NCBI GenBank assembly: GCA_001874325.1
Contig: MPCW01000004.1
Coordinates: forward strand, 124,001 to 188,000
Direction of reading: 5' to 3'
DNA: 64,000 nt
Origin: Flavobacterium sp. MedPE-SWcel
GTDB taxonomy: Bacteria; Bacteroidota; Bacteroidia; Flavobacteriales; Flavobacteriaceae
Below the pieces are notes generated by a model. It searched no databases. It worked only from the letters and a program-made list of their open reading frames with translations, and was not told the DNA's origin. The translations under genes and the position numbers were made by a program. Below are positions 25,750 through 34,932 of the stretch, in pieces; the stretch's first letter is position 1, and every line of letters begins with the position of its first letter.

Positions 25750-26607
25750 TTGAGAGTAGAACATAACTTTGATTTGACGAATTACAACAGTTACCGTATT
25801 AAGGCAACTTGTAAACGTGCTTTTTTTCCTAGTAATGAAGAGGATTTTATTGAAATATTCAGTGATAATTCTGAGGAGAAAATAATTATAGGAGGAGGAT
25901 ATAATATTATTTTTTCTAAAGATCATTATGATGTCGACTTTGTTATTGTAGGAGAGAGTTATTCCTCTATAACGTTAGAAGATAATAATGTAGTGGTTTG
26001 TGAAGCAGGTTCTGGGACTAAAGATCTTAGTGAGTTTGCTTTAGCTAAATCTTTATCTGGTGTTGAAATTTTTTATGATATACCTAGTTCTTTAGGAGGT
26101 GCTGTTGTTATGAATGCAGGTGCTAGTGGAGAAGAGATTAAAGATATTTTAATAAAAGTAAGATATCTTGATTTAGAAGACATGACAGTTAAAGAAATAA
26201 ACAAAGAAGATATTGGGTATCAATATCGAAATAGTTTATTTCAGCGTGAAACGAATAAAATAGTACTTAAAGCATGGCTAGGTTTACAATCTGGAGATGC
26301 GGCTGAGGTGCGAAATAAAATGGAATCGATTAAGGAAGCTAGATGGGCTAAGCAACCAAAGGAGTACCCTAATGCAGGTAGTGTTTTTAAAAGACCACCA
26401 GGGCATTATGTAGGGCCTATGATTGATGAATTAAGCCTTAAAGGTTATAGAGTAGGTGGTGCAGAAGTTTCTAAAAAACATGGAGGTTTTATCGTTAATA
26501 TTGATAATGCTACAGGTATGGATATTATTAATGTAGTGAAGCATGTGCAGGAAAAAGTAAAAGAAAAGTTTAGTGTAAATCTCGAAATAGAACAAAGAAT
26601 TATTTAA
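25750..26607 (+). CDS. MurB-family UDP-enolpyruvoyl-sugar reductase paralogue
   Basis: A 285-residue FAD-dependent reductase of the MurB family, short (type II-like) form. Recognisable parts are GGGYNIIF (the GxGSN flavin loop, with Tyr for Ser), IPSSLGGAVVMNAGASGEEI, the substrate-binding YRNS, NAGSVFKRP with the proton-donor serine, SKKHGGFIVN and a C-terminal glutamate in LEIEQR. It should reduce an enolpyruvyl ether to a lactyl ether. The start is TTG. The housekeeping MurB of flavobacteria is normally longer and not in such loci, so this is taken as a dedicated copy paired with the upstream MurA paralogue. Confidence 0.85.
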   Translation: MRVEHNFDLTNYNSYRIKATCKRAFFPSNEEDFIEIFSDNSEEKIIIGGGYNIIFSKDHYDVDFVIVGESYSSITLEDNNVVVCEAGSGTKDLSEFALAKSLSGVEIFYDIPSSLGGAVVMNAGASGEEIKDILIKVRYLDLEDMTVKEINKEDIGYQYRNSLFQRETNKIVLKAWLGLQSGDAAEVRNKMESIKEARWAKQPKEYPNAGSVFKRPPGHYVGPMIDELSLKGYRVGGAEVSKKHGGFIVNIDNATGMDIINVVKHVQEKVKEKFSVNLEIEQRII

Positions 26608-26612
26608 TAGTT

Positions 26613-27773
26613 ATGAATATACTTTTTTTAATATCGAACGATGGTGGAAATGGAGTTGGAGGTCACTATAACTCATTAAACCAAGTTAGCCGAGAAATGG
26701 CAAAAGAACATAACGTGAAGGTTCTTACATTAGGTTCTGCTACTAGCCCAGTTATCTCGAGTAATCCATTTTTTGAGAAGCACATAAAAATTAGTAAAGG
26801 AATAAAAGGACTTTCTGGTTTTAACGCAGAGCTTAAAGCGATGAAAAAAACATTTATGCCAGATGTTATACATTGTTTTGATACTAATTCATTAAATAGA
26901 GTAATTACACTTTCGGCATTAAAAAAGGTGCCAATTGTATTGAATAAGTGTGGAGGAAGAAACCCTCTTAAATCAAATTATCAGCATGCTGATGGTATTG
27001 TTGTATTTAGTACAGAGAATCAAGACTGGTTCTTGAAAAACGGTAAATACAATAATGATGATATATTTTTAATTCCGAATAGAGTTAGAAAATTAGATCT
27101 TCTTGATGAAAGTTTAAGAAAAGAAGTGAAAAGTGAAGGTAAGACTACTTTTGTAAGAGTAAGTCGTTTAGGAGGGGCTTATGAGCATACATTGCTTTCT
27201 GCTTACAACTTGATAGAAGAGCTATCTAAAACACATCCTGTAGAGTTTGTAGTTGTAGGTAGAATACAAAATGAAAAGAGGTTTGCTACCCTAAAAGAAG
27301 AAGCAGAGAAAAGAAATTTGCCAGTTAAGTTTATTACTGATGAAAGAGCGGCAAAAGGTTCTGACTTTTTATATCTTGCCGACTTTGTAGTTGGAACAGG
27401 AAGAAGCTTTATGGAGGCAACATCATTAGGGATCCCTTCTTTAGCACCCGCATCCAATGCAGATCAGCCGATTTTAATAACTAATGATAATTTTAAAAAC
27501 TTTTTCAGTAATAATTTCTCAGAGCGTAATGTTGCTGATGAAAAGTCATTGAAAGATAATTTATCAAATGTAAAAGATCTGATTTCAGATAAGGATAAGT
27601 ATGCAAATGCTCAAAAAGATACAGTAACTATTTTTAATGATTACTTTGGTACAGCAGGTATATTACCTAAGTATAACCGTACATATTCATATGTAACGAG
27701 TAAAAAAGTAAATAGAACAGGTCTTATTATTAACAATTTACAATACCTTGTTAAGTATTTATTAGGGAAATAA
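26613..27773 (+). CDS. glycosyltransferase, GT4-like
   Basis: A 386-residue GT-B fold glycosyltransferase. The N-terminal half begins NILFLISNDGGNGVGGHYNSLNQVSREM with a glycine-rich acceptor loop. The C-terminal half has TFVRVSRLGG and the donor-binding GTGRSFMEATSLGIPSLAP with the ExxxxG-type motif. No signal or membrane helix is visible. It would add one sugar to the lipid-linked unit on the cytoplasmic face. Donor and acceptor are not predictable. It starts five bases after the murB-like stop. Confidence 0.85.
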   Translation: MNILFLISNDGGNGVGGHYNSLNQVSREMAKEHNVKVLTLGSATSPVISSNPFFEKHIKISKGIKGLSGFNAELKAMKKTFMPDVIHCFDTNSLNRVITLSALKKVPIVLNKCGGRNPLKSNYQHADGIVVFSTENQDWFLKNGKYNNDDIFLIPNRVRKLDLLDESLRKEVKSEGKTTFVRVSRLGGAYEHTLLSAYNLIEELSKTHPVEFVVVGRIQNEKRFATLKEEAEKRNLPVKFITDERAAKGSDFLYLADFVVGTGRSFMEATSLGIPSLAPASNADQPILITNDNFKNFFSNNFSERNVADEKSLKDNLSNVKDLISDKDKYANAQKDTVTIFNDYFGTAGILPKYNRTYSYVTSKKVNRTGLIINNLQYLVKYLLGK

Positions 27774-27788
27774 GAATCCCTTTTTATA

Positions 27789-29084
27789 ATGAAGGAAAAT
27801 CAAACTAAAGGATTATCGATTTTATTACTACTAATTTCTCCATTATTTGGATTGTTTTGTGGTCTAAAATATTTATCGTGGCAAAATAGGAAACTTATTA
27901 TAATATTGTTTTTTGTAATATATGGTTCCCTGTTAAAGTATGGTGCAGAGTCTGATGCTGCGGTATATGTAAATCTTTTAGAATTGTATTCAGACATGTC
28001 GATCTCAGAGTTCTTTTTGCGGCTTAAGCATATTTTGCTACTTGACCCATTACCAAACTCACCAAATGATGTTTATGTACATTGTTTAGCATTTTTTTCT
28101 GCCGGTGTAGTTGGTACTAAGGCTATATTTTTCCCTATAGTTGCAGGTATATATGGTTACTTTTATGTAATGGCAATGTCTAAGATTTTAAAATGGGAGA
28201 ATAAAAAACAAGTAACATTATTACTTCTGTCTGTAGCATTTTTATTTATAATACATCGTAGTATTACAAGTTTTCAGACAGTTAGGACATGGACAGGTAT
28301 GTGGATATTGTTTAATGGTGTTTTAGGGTATCATCAAACAAAGAACAGAAAGTATTTGTTTTTAATGTTTGCAGCACCTTTAGTACACTTTGCTTATTTA
28401 GTAATAGCCTTGCCAGTATTTGCGTCTCTGTCATATAAAAAAATACCAGGAATTGCAGTTATATCATTATATATACTTTCGTTTTTCACAACTTTAAATC
28501 CAGGGGGAATATTAAATGTATCTAAAGATAACTCGCTAGCAGAAGAGAAGGTTGGGGCTTATTATAGAGAAAATAAATATGGAGAGTCAATAGACCCTAT
28601 TATGGAGAGGCGTGAAAAGTCTAATGCGGTTTGGTATGCAAAATACGGTAAGACCGATTCAGTATACTACGGAGGACATGCTTTTGCTCTTTTTATAATA
28701 CTAGGAGGGTTCTATCGAAAACGTATGACACCAGTTGAAGTGGGGTTATTTACCGCAGGTTTATTAACGGCAACGTTAGCTAATTTTGGTACGTTTTCAT
28801 ATGCTTTTTATAGTAGAACAATGGCAAATGCTGTAATATATATATTAGCAACTGTTGTGTTAATGACCACTAGGGGAGCTTTTCAATTTAATACAGTATT
28901 AAACCCAAGGTTAACAAAATTTTTACAATGGGTATGTGTACTTATTTTTCTGCCTAAGATGGTATTCTTTATTGCAGAGTTTTTAGTATTTACTAGTATT
29001 TTTATACTAGGTATGCCATTTGTAGGATGGACAAGCGAAACCCTTAATATATCTATTAGAGAACTTATAGGAGAAATTTTTTAA
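27789..29084 (+). CDS. EpsG/Wzy-like polysaccharide polymerase
   Basis: A 431-residue protein with at least ten hydrophobic segments. The pattern LLKYGAESDAAVYVNLLELY near the N terminus, TSFQTVRTWTGMWILFNGVLGY in the middle and the large periplasmic loop around residues 235-295 fits the EpsG/Wzy polymerase families. It should join repeat units on the periplasmic side. Primary sequence in this family is poorly conserved, so the call rests on topology, the Arg-containing central helix and its place between glycosyltransferases and after the flippase. Confidence 0.78.
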   Translation: MKENQTKGLSILLLLISPLFGLFCGLKYLSWQNRKLIIILFFVIYGSLLKYGAESDAAVYVNLLELYSDMSISEFFLRLKHILLLDPLPNSPNDVYVHCLAFFSAGVVGTKAIFFPIVAGIYGYFYVMAMSKILKWENKKQVTLLLLSVAFLFIIHRSITSFQTVRTWTGMWILFNGVLGYHQTKNRKYLFLMFAAPLVHFAYLVIALPVFASLSYKKIPGIAVISLYILSFFTTLNPGGILNVSKDNSLAEEKVGAYYRENKYGESIDPIMERREKSNAVWYAKYGKTDSVYYGGHAFALFIILGGFYRKRMTPVEVGLFTAGLLTATLANFGTFSYAFYSRTMANAVIYILATVVLMTTRGAFQFNTVLNPRLTKFLQWVCVLIFLPKMVFFIAEFLVFTSIFILGMPFVGWTSETLNISIRELIGEIF

Positions 29085-29095
29085 AAGAAAACAAC

Positions 29096-30205
29096 ATGTT
29101 AGCAAAATTAGTAAAGAATTTATCGAATTTGCCAGGTTGGCGAAGTGACAGAAAAATTGTTGTAATAGAAAGTGATGACTGGGGTAGTATTAGAATGTCT
29201 TCTAATGAGGCATATCAAAGTTTAGCAAATGCAGGTGTTACATTAGGGAAGGGAGCAGGAGCACGATACAATAAGTATGATACATTTGCATCTAAAGAAG
29301 ACCTTACTTGTTTATATGAAACACTCTCTAGTGTTAAAGACAAGAATAATCAGGCTGCAAAAATAACTGCAGTTAGTCTTTCGGCTAATCCTGATTTTGC
29401 TAAAATTAAAGAGAGTGGTTTTGAAAATTATTTTTATGAACCGTTTACTAAGACTTTAGAAAAACATAACATAGATAATACACTGCCTCTTTGGAGTGAG
29501 GGCTATAACTCTAATATTTTTGTTCCTGAATTTCATGGACGTGAGCATTTAAATGTTTATGCATGGCTAAGAGCTTTAAAAGCAGGAGATAAAGAAGCTT
29601 TATTAGCATTCGACCATGGTGTATGGGGATACAATAGAAAAGAAGGTAAAATGGGCTTTCAGGCTGCATTTGATTTAGAGTTTGCAAAAGATTTAGAAGG
29701 ACAAAAGGAAATAGTGAAAGATGGTTTAGATCTTTTTGAAAAATTACATGGACATAAAGCAAGGTTTTTTGTACCGCCTAATGGACCTCTTAATAATGAG
29801 TTGGAGAAAGTGGCAGCAGATGCAGGTGTAGTATATATGTCTTCACCTAAAGTGCAAAAAGAAGTATTAGGAGAAGGAAGAGTAAAAAAACACCTTAGAC
29901 ACATAGGGAAACAAAATAAACATGGACAAACGTATATAACACGTAATGCTTTTTTTGAACCTTCAGGAAGCTCTAAAGATGATGTTAAGAGCTGTTTAGC
30001 AGAAGTTGAACTTGCGTTTAAATGGAAAAAACCTGCGGTGATAAGTTCTCATAGAGTAAACTTTATTGGAGGTCTTGATGTTGCAAATAGAGATCATGGG
30101 TTAAAGCAACTTAAGAGTTTACTTGATGCTATAGTTAAGAAATGGCCAGATGTAGAATTTATGACATCGTCAGAACTTGGAGATGTAATTAGAAAAAGAA
30201 AGTAA
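29096..30205 (+). CDS. NodB/CE4-like putative polysaccharide deacetylase, copy 1
   Basis: A 369-residue protein without a signal peptide. Motifs line up in the order seen in carbohydrate esterase 4 (NodB) proteins: IESDDWGSIRM (Asp-Asp), HGREH (HxxxH metal site), ARFFVPPNG (RxxxPP), and ISSHRVNFIG near the C terminus. This suggests a metal-dependent N- or O-deacetylase acting in the cytoplasm on a nucleotide or lipid-linked sugar. The family is not one I can name, and activity is unproven. It is followed three bases later by a diverged paralogue, so the pair is a tandem duplication. Confidence 0.65.
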   Translation: MLAKLVKNLSNLPGWRSDRKIVVIESDDWGSIRMSSNEAYQSLANAGVTLGKGAGARYNKYDTFASKEDLTCLYETLSSVKDKNNQAAKITAVSLSANPDFAKIKESGFENYFYEPFTKTLEKHNIDNTLPLWSEGYNSNIFVPEFHGREHLNVYAWLRALKAGDKEALLAFDHGVWGYNRKEGKMGFQAAFDLEFAKDLEGQKEIVKDGLDLFEKLHGHKARFFVPPNGPLNNELEKVAADAGVVYMSSPKVQKEVLGEGRVKKHLRHIGKQNKHGQTYITRNAFFEPSGSSKDDVKSCLAEVELAFKWKKPAVISSHRVNFIGGLDVANRDHGLKQLKSLLDAIVKKWPDVEFMTSSELGDVIRKRK

Positions 30206-30208
30206 ACC

Positions 30209-31342
30209 ATGCTCGGTAATCTTAAGAATACACTTAGTAGAACACTCACTAACGTTAAAGGGAAACGTATTAGTGACAAGATTGTTGTTATAGAGAGTGA
30301 CGACTGGGGAAGCATAAGAATGCCCAACAAGCAAACGCGTGATGCTTTTGAAGAAAAAGGATATAACGTCACTAAAAACCCATACTGTAAGTATGATACG
30401 CTTGCTAGTTCGGATGACTTAACAAAACTTTTCACAGTACTTCTTAAGTATAAAGATAAAAAAGGAAATCATCCTGTAATTACAGCTAATACTGTTGTTG
30501 CAAATCCTGATTTTGAAGCAATAAAAAAATCTAATTATACTGAGTATAGTTATAAACCTTTTACCACAACTTTAAAAGAATATTATCCTAACGATGATGT
30601 TTTTGGATTATGGAAAGAAGGGATGGATAAAAAAATATTTGTACCACAATATCATGGTAGAGAGCATTTAAATGTTCCACTTTGGCTTGGAGTGCTACAA
30701 AATAATGATAAAGTTTTTATGGATGCTTTTGATATGGGTTTTTGGGGACTTCCTAAAAATGTGTATGCAAAAAGTATGTTTAATATACAAGCGTCATATA
30801 GCTCTGTAGAAGAACAAGATGTTACTTACTATAAAAGCGCTATAAAAGATGGACTTGATCTATTTGAAAGCATTTTTAATTATAGATCGATAACATTTAT
30901 AGCAAATAATTATACATGGTCACCAGCACTTCATGAAACGTTAAAAGATAATGGAGTTGTTGGTTTTCAGAGTATGAAGTATCAAAAAATACCAAAAGGT
31001 AGTAATGATGCTGTAGATCTTTATCCTGTGTACACAGGTAAAAAGAATGAATTAAATCAGGTGTATATGGTAAGAAATTGCGCCTTTGAACCTTCACAAA
31101 CATCTAAAGTATTTAACGATGTTAAGCATTGTTTGCAAGGTATAGAAAGTGCTTTCTTATTTAAGAAACCTGCAATAATAGCGAGTCATCGACTGAATTT
31201 TATTGGAGAAATAGATTCGGAAAATAGAACAGTTAATCTGGCGATGCTTGATGAACTTTTAGAACAAATTTTAAAAAAATGGCCGGATGTTATTTTTATG
31301 ACATCTAATCAGTTGGCTAGTTATTTGGATAATAATGGATAG
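30209..31342 (+). CDS. NodB/CE4-like protein, copy 2 (diverged)
   Basis: A 377-residue paralogue of the preceding protein, sharing IVVIESDDWGSIRM, YHGREHLNV, IKDGLDLFES, CAFEPS and IASHRLNFIGEID. The third motif has changed: RxxxPPNG of copy 1 is here YRSITFIANNY, lacking the prolines. The metal triad Asp-His-His seems kept, but catalysis may be altered, or the protein may be a non-catalytic partner. Its end overlaps the next glycosyltransferase start by eight bases, showing tight operon packing. Confidence 0.65.
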   Translation: MLGNLKNTLSRTLTNVKGKRISDKIVVIESDDWGSIRMPNKQTRDAFEEKGYNVTKNPYCKYDTLASSDDLTKLFTVLLKYKDKKGNHPVITANTVVANPDFEAIKKSNYTEYSYKPFTTTLKEYYPNDDVFGLWKEGMDKKIFVPQYHGREHLNVPLWLGVLQNNDKVFMDAFDMGFWGLPKNVYAKSMFNIQASYSSVEEQDVTYYKSAIKDGLDLFESIFNYRSITFIANNYTWSPALHETLKDNGVVGFQSMKYQKIPKGSNDAVDLYPVYTGKKNELNQVYMVRNCAFEPSQTSKVFNDVKHCLQGIESAFLFKKPAIIASHRLNFIGEIDSENRTVNLAMLDELLEQILKKWPDVIFMTSNQLASYLDNNG

Positions 31343-32429
31343 TAATAAAAAAGTTTGTTTTTTAATCCCTTCAGTACTTTCTGGAGGTATAGAGACTTAT
31401 ATGCTTCGTTTTCTTACCCATCAAAAAGGTAATATAGATGCTACTGTTTTGGTAAGAAAAAGTAGTAAAGGAGAACTTTATGAGTCATATAAAGCTACTG
31501 GAGCAAGAATAGTTTTTAAGCCTTTAGGATATTTTAACCCTAAAAATATGCTTTGGTACTATCGCTTCTTTAAAAAAGAACAATTTGATGTTGTTTGTGA
31601 CTTGAATGCTAACTTCGCTGGTTTGCCTATTGTATTGAGTCGATTAGCGGGAATTAAAAGAAGAATTACTTTTTATAGACAAAGTAGTCATCACTTTAAA
31701 AAATCGCCATTACGACTTGCTTATACTAATTTTTTAAATAGGTTAGTTTACAAGCACAGTACAGATATATATGCAAATTCTGCATCAGGACTTAAATATT
31801 TTTTTCCTAATGAATATCCTGCTGATGCTAGATTTAAAGTAATTAAAAATGGTGTTAATGTAAATGCCTTTTTAAATGTAGATGGTAGTAAAGCAGAACT
31901 GAGAGCGAAACTTGGATTGCCTCAAGATAATTATATTATAGGGCATACAGGGCGATTTGCCGAGGCGAAGAATCACTATTTCTTGTTAGACGTCGCTGCA
32001 AAATTAGTTGAAAAACATAGTAATACATCGATAGTGCTGATAGGTAATAATACAGACAAACTATTACCACATATCCAAAAATTAGGCATAGAGAGTAATG
32101 TTATTACGTTAGGTTATAAAAGTAATATTAACGAATATCTAAAAGCTTTCGATTTATTCTTTTTCCCTTCGGTTACAGAAGGGCAACCTAATGCACTTAT
32201 AGAGGCAATGATATCAGGAATACCTATTGCTACATCAAATATTGATCCTATTGTTGAGTGTTTACCAGCTGATAGATTAGGGTGTTTAATAGACCCATAT
32301 AATATAGATACTACGGTTAAAAGAATATTAGAAATTAAGAAAGATCCTGAAAATTATACATATCAACAATTTGCTATAAAAAACTTTGATGCTAAGGCTC
32401 AGTTCGGCGAATTCATGGAAAATATATAA
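31335..32429 (+). CDS. glycosyltransferase, GT4-like
   Basis: A 364-residue GT-B enzyme. It begins KVCFLIPSVLSGGIETYMLRFL, typical of GT4 acceptor domains, and carries IGHTGRFAEAKNHYFLLDVAAKL and the donor-site SVTEGQPNALIEAMISGIPIATSN with the EX7E-type motif. It probably adds a hexose or HexNAc to the growing lipid-linked unit. The specificity is unknown. It overlaps the preceding NodB-like gene by eight bases. Confidence 0.9.
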   Translation: MDSNKKVCFLIPSVLSGGIETYMLRFLTHQKGNIDATVLVRKSSKGELYESYKATGARIVFKPLGYFNPKNMLWYYRFFKKEQFDVVCDLNANFAGLPIVLSRLAGIKRRITFYRQSSHHFKKSPLRLAYTNFLNRLVYKHSTDIYANSASGLKYFFPNEYPADARFKVIKNGVNVNAFLNVDGSKAELRAKLGLPQDNYIIGHTGRFAEAKNHYFLLDVAAKLVEKHSNTSIVLIGNNTDKLLPHIQKLGIESNVITLGYKSNINEYLKAFDLFFFPSVTEGQPNALIEAMISGIPIATSNIDPIVECLPADRLGCLIDPYNIDTTVKRILEIKKDPENYTYQQFAIKNFDAKAQFGEFMENI

Positions 32430-32438
32430 AGTTATCTT

Positions 32439-33602
32439 ATGGAAAAAGTTTTATTTATTCACGATGGTCCTCGTTGGAAAGACTCAGAAGGAACACAATA
32501 TGGAACTGTTGCAGATATTGATATGTACAAGAGATATCTTTATCTTGGGGATAAGGTAGAGTTTGTAATGCGTGTTTTTAAAACAAACGATACTTCAAGT
32601 CTGCTTAACCTTAATGAACAGGGATTATATGTTAATGAAGTAAAACCATTTAATAGACCAAGTTTATTAAAAAACTACTTTAAGAGTAAAAAAGAAATTA
32701 TAGGTCATGTAGAGTCGGCAGATATGATTGTTGTTCGACTGCCAAGTACAGTAGGGTCTGTAGCTGTGGCACATGCAAAAAAAATAAACAAACCGTATCT
32801 TGTAGAGGTTGTAGTATGTCCTTGGGATACTTTAACAAATCATGGTTTTTTAGGGAAACTATACGCTCCGTTTTCAAGAAATAAATTGAGAAAACTTGTA
32901 GCAGATGCACCTTTTGCAATTTATGTAACTAAATACTTTTTGCAAGGACGTTACCCTACAAAGTATGAGTCTACAAATATTTCAAATGTTATTTTAAGAA
33001 ACTTCCCTGAGAAGAATCATAAAGATGGTTACTATGAAAATTTTAGTAGAGATAAAAAGATAACATTTACTACACTTGGAGGCGTTAACCTTGTGCATAA
33101 AGGGCATCAGTATGTTTTAGAAGCTATGGTTACTCTAGTAAAAGAAGGTTATGATGTGCATTATAATATTGTAGGCGGAGGAGATAATACAAGGTTACTC
33201 AATATGTCGAAAGAACTTGGTTTAGCCGATAGAGTTATTTTTCCAGGTAAAATACCTCATGAAGATGTATTTGATATCTTAGAAAAAACAGATGTATATA
33301 TACAGCCTAGTGATGCAGAGGGTTTACCAAGAGCTTTAATAGAAGCATTGAGTAGAGGTTGTGCAGCAATTGGTTCTAATGCTGCGGGGATACCTGAATT
33401 ATTAGATGATAGTGCTATTTTTAAAACAAAAGATGTAAAAGACTTAACCGATAAAATTAAGAATCTTTTAGATAGAGATACACTTATGGAACACAGTAAG
33501 ATAAACTATAAATTGGCAAGGGAGTATAGCTTTGAAAATTTAGAGACTAGAAGAAAAGCATTTTTTGATAAATTCTTAAAAAGTACGACTGATGGGAAAT
33601 AA
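32439..33602 (+). CDS. glycosyltransferase, GT4-like
   Basis: A 387-residue GT-B enzyme. The first half starts KVLFIHDGPRWKDSEGTQYGTVAD; the C-terminal donor site reads PSDAEGLPRALIEALSRGCAAIGSNAAGIPEL, a textbook GT4 EX7E region. GGVNLVHKGHQYVLEAM marks the start of the second Rossmann domain. The donor sugar is not predictable. Its 3' end overlaps the pyruvyltransferase-family gene by 11 bases. Confidence 0.9.
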   Translation: MEKVLFIHDGPRWKDSEGTQYGTVADIDMYKRYLYLGDKVEFVMRVFKTNDTSSLLNLNEQGLYVNEVKPFNRPSLLKNYFKSKKEIIGHVESADMIVVRLPSTVGSVAVAHAKKINKPYLVEVVVCPWDTLTNHGFLGKLYAPFSRNKLRKLVADAPFAIYVTKYFLQGRYPTKYESTNISNVILRNFPEKNHKDGYYENFSRDKKITFTTLGGVNLVHKGHQYVLEAMVTLVKEGYDVHYNIVGGGDNTRLLNMSKELGLADRVIFPGKIPHEDVFDILEKTDVYIQPSDAEGLPRALIEALSRGCAAIGSNAAGIPELLDDSAIFKTKDVKDLTDKIKNLLDRDTLMEHSKINYKLAREYSFENLETRRKAFFDKFLKSTTDGK

Positions 33603-34932
33603 AATTTTAGTTGTTCCTGGTAACACAGATTTGAATAGAGGAGACCAAGCATTAGTTTGGGAATCAATAAGAGTTTTTGAGGATGTATTGCCTGATTTAC
33701 AGGTTTATTTATACGAGTCAGGAGCAAATGAAGAGGAGAAGATGCTTCAAAAAGGGCAATCTTTAGGTTTAGGCTATGAGTTTATAACCAGAATTTTACA
33801 ACACCCACGTGTTAAAGGTAAAAGTACAACCAAAGAGATAAAGTACAGTAAGTTTGTATATGTAAAATGGGGTTTTAACGCCGTTACAGATCTTATTAGT
33901 ACCTTAATGCTAGTATCTCGTTTTTCACTTTTTAATAAAATAGGTAAATCTACTTTATCAAAAGAACAAAAAAAATCATTAGATCTTTTTCCGCAACTTT
34001 CAGCATTAGTAGTAAAAGGTGGAGGTTTCTTACATAGTTATGGTAAAATATACGATGCTTATGTAATGTATTATTTCTTATTCGATTTGATGTTAGCACA
34101 TCGTTATAAAGTAAAAACAATAATACTACCTAACTCTATAGGGCCATTAAAAAATAGTCTTGCGAAACGTTTAGTTAAAAGAGTAATAGCTAAATCATCA
34201 TATATATCAGTACGTGAGGATGTGTCTAAAAAATTCTTGAAAGAAGAATTAAATATGGATGTACCTACAGTACCAGATTTAGGTTTCTTCCTTAAAGGAT
34301 CAGATGATGATTTTGAAGGCTATTTAGCAGAAAGAGGTTTCGATAAAACAAAAAAGAATATTGCTATAACGTTACGACCTTATCGTTTTGACGGATATGC
34401 AAATGCTGATGAACTATACACAAGTTACCTTAATGAAATATCTAAATTTATAGGAACTCAGGTAGATAGAGGTTATAACGTGAGTTTAGTAGCACATACT
34501 TTAGGCCCAAGTGCTCACGAAGATGATAGATTGGCATTAAAGGATGTGTATAATGCAATTAATGAAGAGGTAAAGAAAAATGTAATTTACTTAGAAGATT
34601 TTGATCTTAATTCGCGTCAAATGCAAAAAATGTATTCTCATTATGATATACTTGTAGGTACAAGATTCCACTCTGTTATTTTTGCATTAAATGAAAAAAT
34701 ACCATCGTTAGCAATTGCTTACGGAGGGAATAAGAGTTATGGTATCATGCGCGATATAGGCGTACCAGATTATGTTGTAGGTATAGAGTCAGTATCTTCA
34801 GATAAGCTTAATGAGATGGTTGAGAAATTAGAGGATGAAAAAGAAGACTACCTTGAAAAGATAACAAAGTACCAAATAAAGTTGGCTAAAGAAAGAGATG
34901 CACTTGTACAAAACCTAAAAGATATATTCTAA
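33592..34932 (+). CDS. polysaccharide pyruvyl transferase family protein
   Basis: A 446-residue protein of the polysaccharide pyruvyl transferase family (CsaB/WcaK-like, PF04230). Typical features are VVPGNTDLNRGDQALVW at the N terminus, VVKGGGFLHSYG, PNSIGPL, and the late GTRFHSVIFAL motif. Such enzymes transfer pyruvate from PEP to form a ketal on a sugar, adding negative charge; some family members act otherwise. With the murA-like gene, two PEP-using modifications would be encoded in the same locus. It overlaps the next gene by one base. Confidence 0.88.
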   Translation: MGNKILVVPGNTDLNRGDQALVWESIRVFEDVLPDLQVYLYESGANEEEKMLQKGQSLGLGYEFITRILQHPRVKGKSTTKEIKYSKFVYVKWGFNAVTDLISTLMLVSRFSLFNKIGKSTLSKEQKKSLDLFPQLSALVVKGGGFLHSYGKIYDAYVMYYFLFDLMLAHRYKVKTIILPNSIGPLKNSLAKRLVKRVIAKSSYISVREDVSKKFLKEELNMDVPTVPDLGFFLKGSDDDFEGYLAERGFDKTKKNIAITLRPYRFDGYANADELYTSYLNEISKFIGTQVDRGYNVSLVAHTLGPSAHEDDRLALKDVYNAINEEVKKNVIYLEDFDLNSRQMQKMYSHYDILVGTRFHSVIFALNEKIPSLAIAYGGNKSYGIMRDIGVPDYVVGIESVSSDKLNEMVEKLEDEKEDYLEKITKYQIKLAKERDALVQNLKDIF

